Below are positions 63,149-64,000 of a DNA stretch of 64,000 bases, piece by piece. Position 1 is the first letter of the stretch. Each line of letters starts with the position of its first letter. A program made the translations under genes and the position numbers. A model generated the notes under the pieces. It had not been told where the DNA came from. It worked only from the letters and a program-made list of their open reading frames with translations, and did not search any database. Origin of the DNA: Burkholderia sp. OK233 (GTDB taxonomy: Bacteria > Pseudomonadota > Gammaproteobacteria > Burkholderiales > Burkholderiaceae); the NCBI RefSeq assembly GCF_900230185.1, contig NZ_OCSR01000001.1, positions 5,944,488-6,008,487 of the forward strand, read 5' to 3'.

Positions 63149-64000
63149 TCACTCCACGATATCGAACTGGCCGAGGAACTCGGTCTTCAGCGTGAGGCCG
63201 AGGCCCGGCACGTCGTCGCGCAGCTGCAGGTAGCCGTTCTCGGCGACCGGCTCGCCGTCGAAGATGTAATAGAACAGCTCGTTGCCGACCTCGACGTCGA
63301 ACATCGGGAAGTACTCGCTCATCGGAGACGCGAGCGTGCTCATCGTCAGGTGATAGTTGTGCATCTGGCCCGCATGCGGGATCACCGGCACGCTGTACGC
63401 CTCGCACAGCGCGTTGATCTTGTGCGCCATCGTAATGCCGCCGACGCGGTTCGTGTCGTACTGGACCACCGACACCGCCTTGCGGTCGAGCAGCTGCTTG
63501 AAGCCGTACAGCGTGAACTCGTGCTCGCCGCCCGAGATCGGGATGCTCGTCAGCTGGTTCAGCTCCGCGTAGCCGTCGATGTCGTCGGCGATCACCGGCT
63601 CTTCCAGCCAGCGCGGCTGATACTTCTCGAGCTTCGGCAGAATCCGCTTCGCGTACTCGAGGTTCCAGCCCATGTAGCACTCGAGCATCAGGTCGTTGTC
63701 GTAGCCAATCACTTCACGGACCGCGGCGACCGACTTCAGGTTCTCGACGACGCCCTGCTGCCCGTGCGCGGGCCCGTAGCCGAAGCGCATCTTGAACGCC
63801 CGGAAGCCCTGGTCGAGGAACTTCTGCGCCTCGGCCTGCATTTCCTTCAGGTCGGTGCGATAGAGCTTCGAGTAGTAGCACGGAATCTTCTCCTTCGTTC
63901 GGCCGCCGAGCAGCTTGAAGACCGGCTTGCCAACGCTCTTGCCGAGGATGTCCCAGATCGCGATGTCGACGCCCGAGATCGCGGCCATCCCGATCCCCTT
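63149..64000 (-). CDS. Enolase-superfamily sugar-acid dehydratase, C-terminal part (runs off window)
   Basis: 284 residues are visible and the frame is open at the right edge, so the N-terminal capping domain lies outside. The barrel domain is clear: SGVDIAIWDILGKSVGKPVFKLLGG, catalytic-lysine region GFRAFKMRFGYGP, metal ligands in LMLECYMGW, PRWLEEPV and ISGGEHEF, and the catalytic His region VIPHAGQMHNYHL. The C-terminal pieces SEYFP and GLGLTL align with L-rhamnonate dehydratase (RhmD)-like members of the mandelate racemase group. It would dehydrate an aldonate to a 2-keto-3-deoxy acid. It is the one visibly intact gene of the operon. Confidence 0.85.
   Translation of the reverse strand, partial: KGIGMAAISGVDIAIWDILGKSVGKPVFKLLGGRTKEKIPCYYSKLYRTDLKEMQAEAQKFLDQGFRAFKMRFGYGPAHGQQGVVENLKSVAAVREVIGYDNDLMLECYMGWNLEYAKRILPKLEKYQPRWLEEPVIADDIDGYAELNQLTSIPISGGEHEFTLYGFKQLLDRKAVSVVQYDTNRVGGITMAHKINALCEAYSVPVIPHAGQMHNYHLTMSTLASPMSEYFPMFDVEVGNELFYYIFDGEPVAENGYLQLRDDVPGLGLTLKTEFLGQFDIVE

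Overview
The window looks like an accessory, heavily rearranged stretch of a Burkholderiaceae chromosome or megaplasmid (Paraburkholderia/Caballeronia/Burkholderia type). This rests on the GC-rich codon use, two Burkholderia-type general porins, a DUF4148 secreted protein, NodT-type outer-membrane lipoproteins and many LysR regulators. No tRNA, rRNA, replication origin or CRISPR array was seen.

Layout. 1-10.6 kb: the 5' end of a DHA2-type MFS pump running off the left edge, a tiny HMA-fold protein, a decayed IS5-type remnant, an MFS exporter and a complete RND tripartite pump (permease, fusion protein, NodT lipoprotein). 10.6-14.2 kb: an acetolactate synthase large subunit without a small subunit, and two broken LysR genes. 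14.2-25.6 kb: a cNMP-domain/thioredoxin-reductase-like fusion, an EmrAB-NodT operon with an upstream monooxygenase and divergent LysR, a Mug glycosylase with a GlxA-type regulator, a truncated GlxA paralogue, and a dead second copy of the acetolactate synthase start. 25.6-33.2 kb: mobile-element-rich, with an intact IS256-family element, remnants of ProX and MsrA genes, a group II intron (probably class C) directly upstream of a porin, and an IS701-type remnant. 33.2-39.3 kb: a second EmrAB-NodT-like operon with an internal marR and an upstream lysR. 39.5-45.7 kb: two orphan response regulators, a small membrane-protein locus, a collapsed DJ-1 gene, malic enzyme plus an AEC permease, and a LysR cut off by an IS6-family element. 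46.5-54.9 kb: an HU gene overlapping a YhcG/DUF1016 nuclease gene, a fragment of that nuclease gene further along, and a 554-codon gene cut precisely in two by an IS5-family element. 55.3-57.5 kb: a porin and DUF4148. 58-64 kb: a visibly more GC-rich operon for sugar-acid catabolism (enolase-superfamily dehydratase, MFS importer, beta-propeller protein, amidohydrolase/lactonase, semialdehyde dehydrogenase) in which four genes in a row carry frameshifts.

How the genes work together. The intact genes are dominated by export of toxic compounds: one RND and two EmrAB-type tripartite systems, each with its own outer-membrane factor, plus a single-component MFS, with LysR and MarR regulators. Malic enzyme and the AEC permease form a probable malate uptake and decarboxylation unit. 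The many truncated genes, direct repeats and insertion scars indicate repeated recombination here. The best candidates for something undescribed are the IS-split protein with a nuclease-like C-terminal domain, the HU-YhcG pair with its palindromes, and the 147-aa membrane protein with a 42-aa companion.
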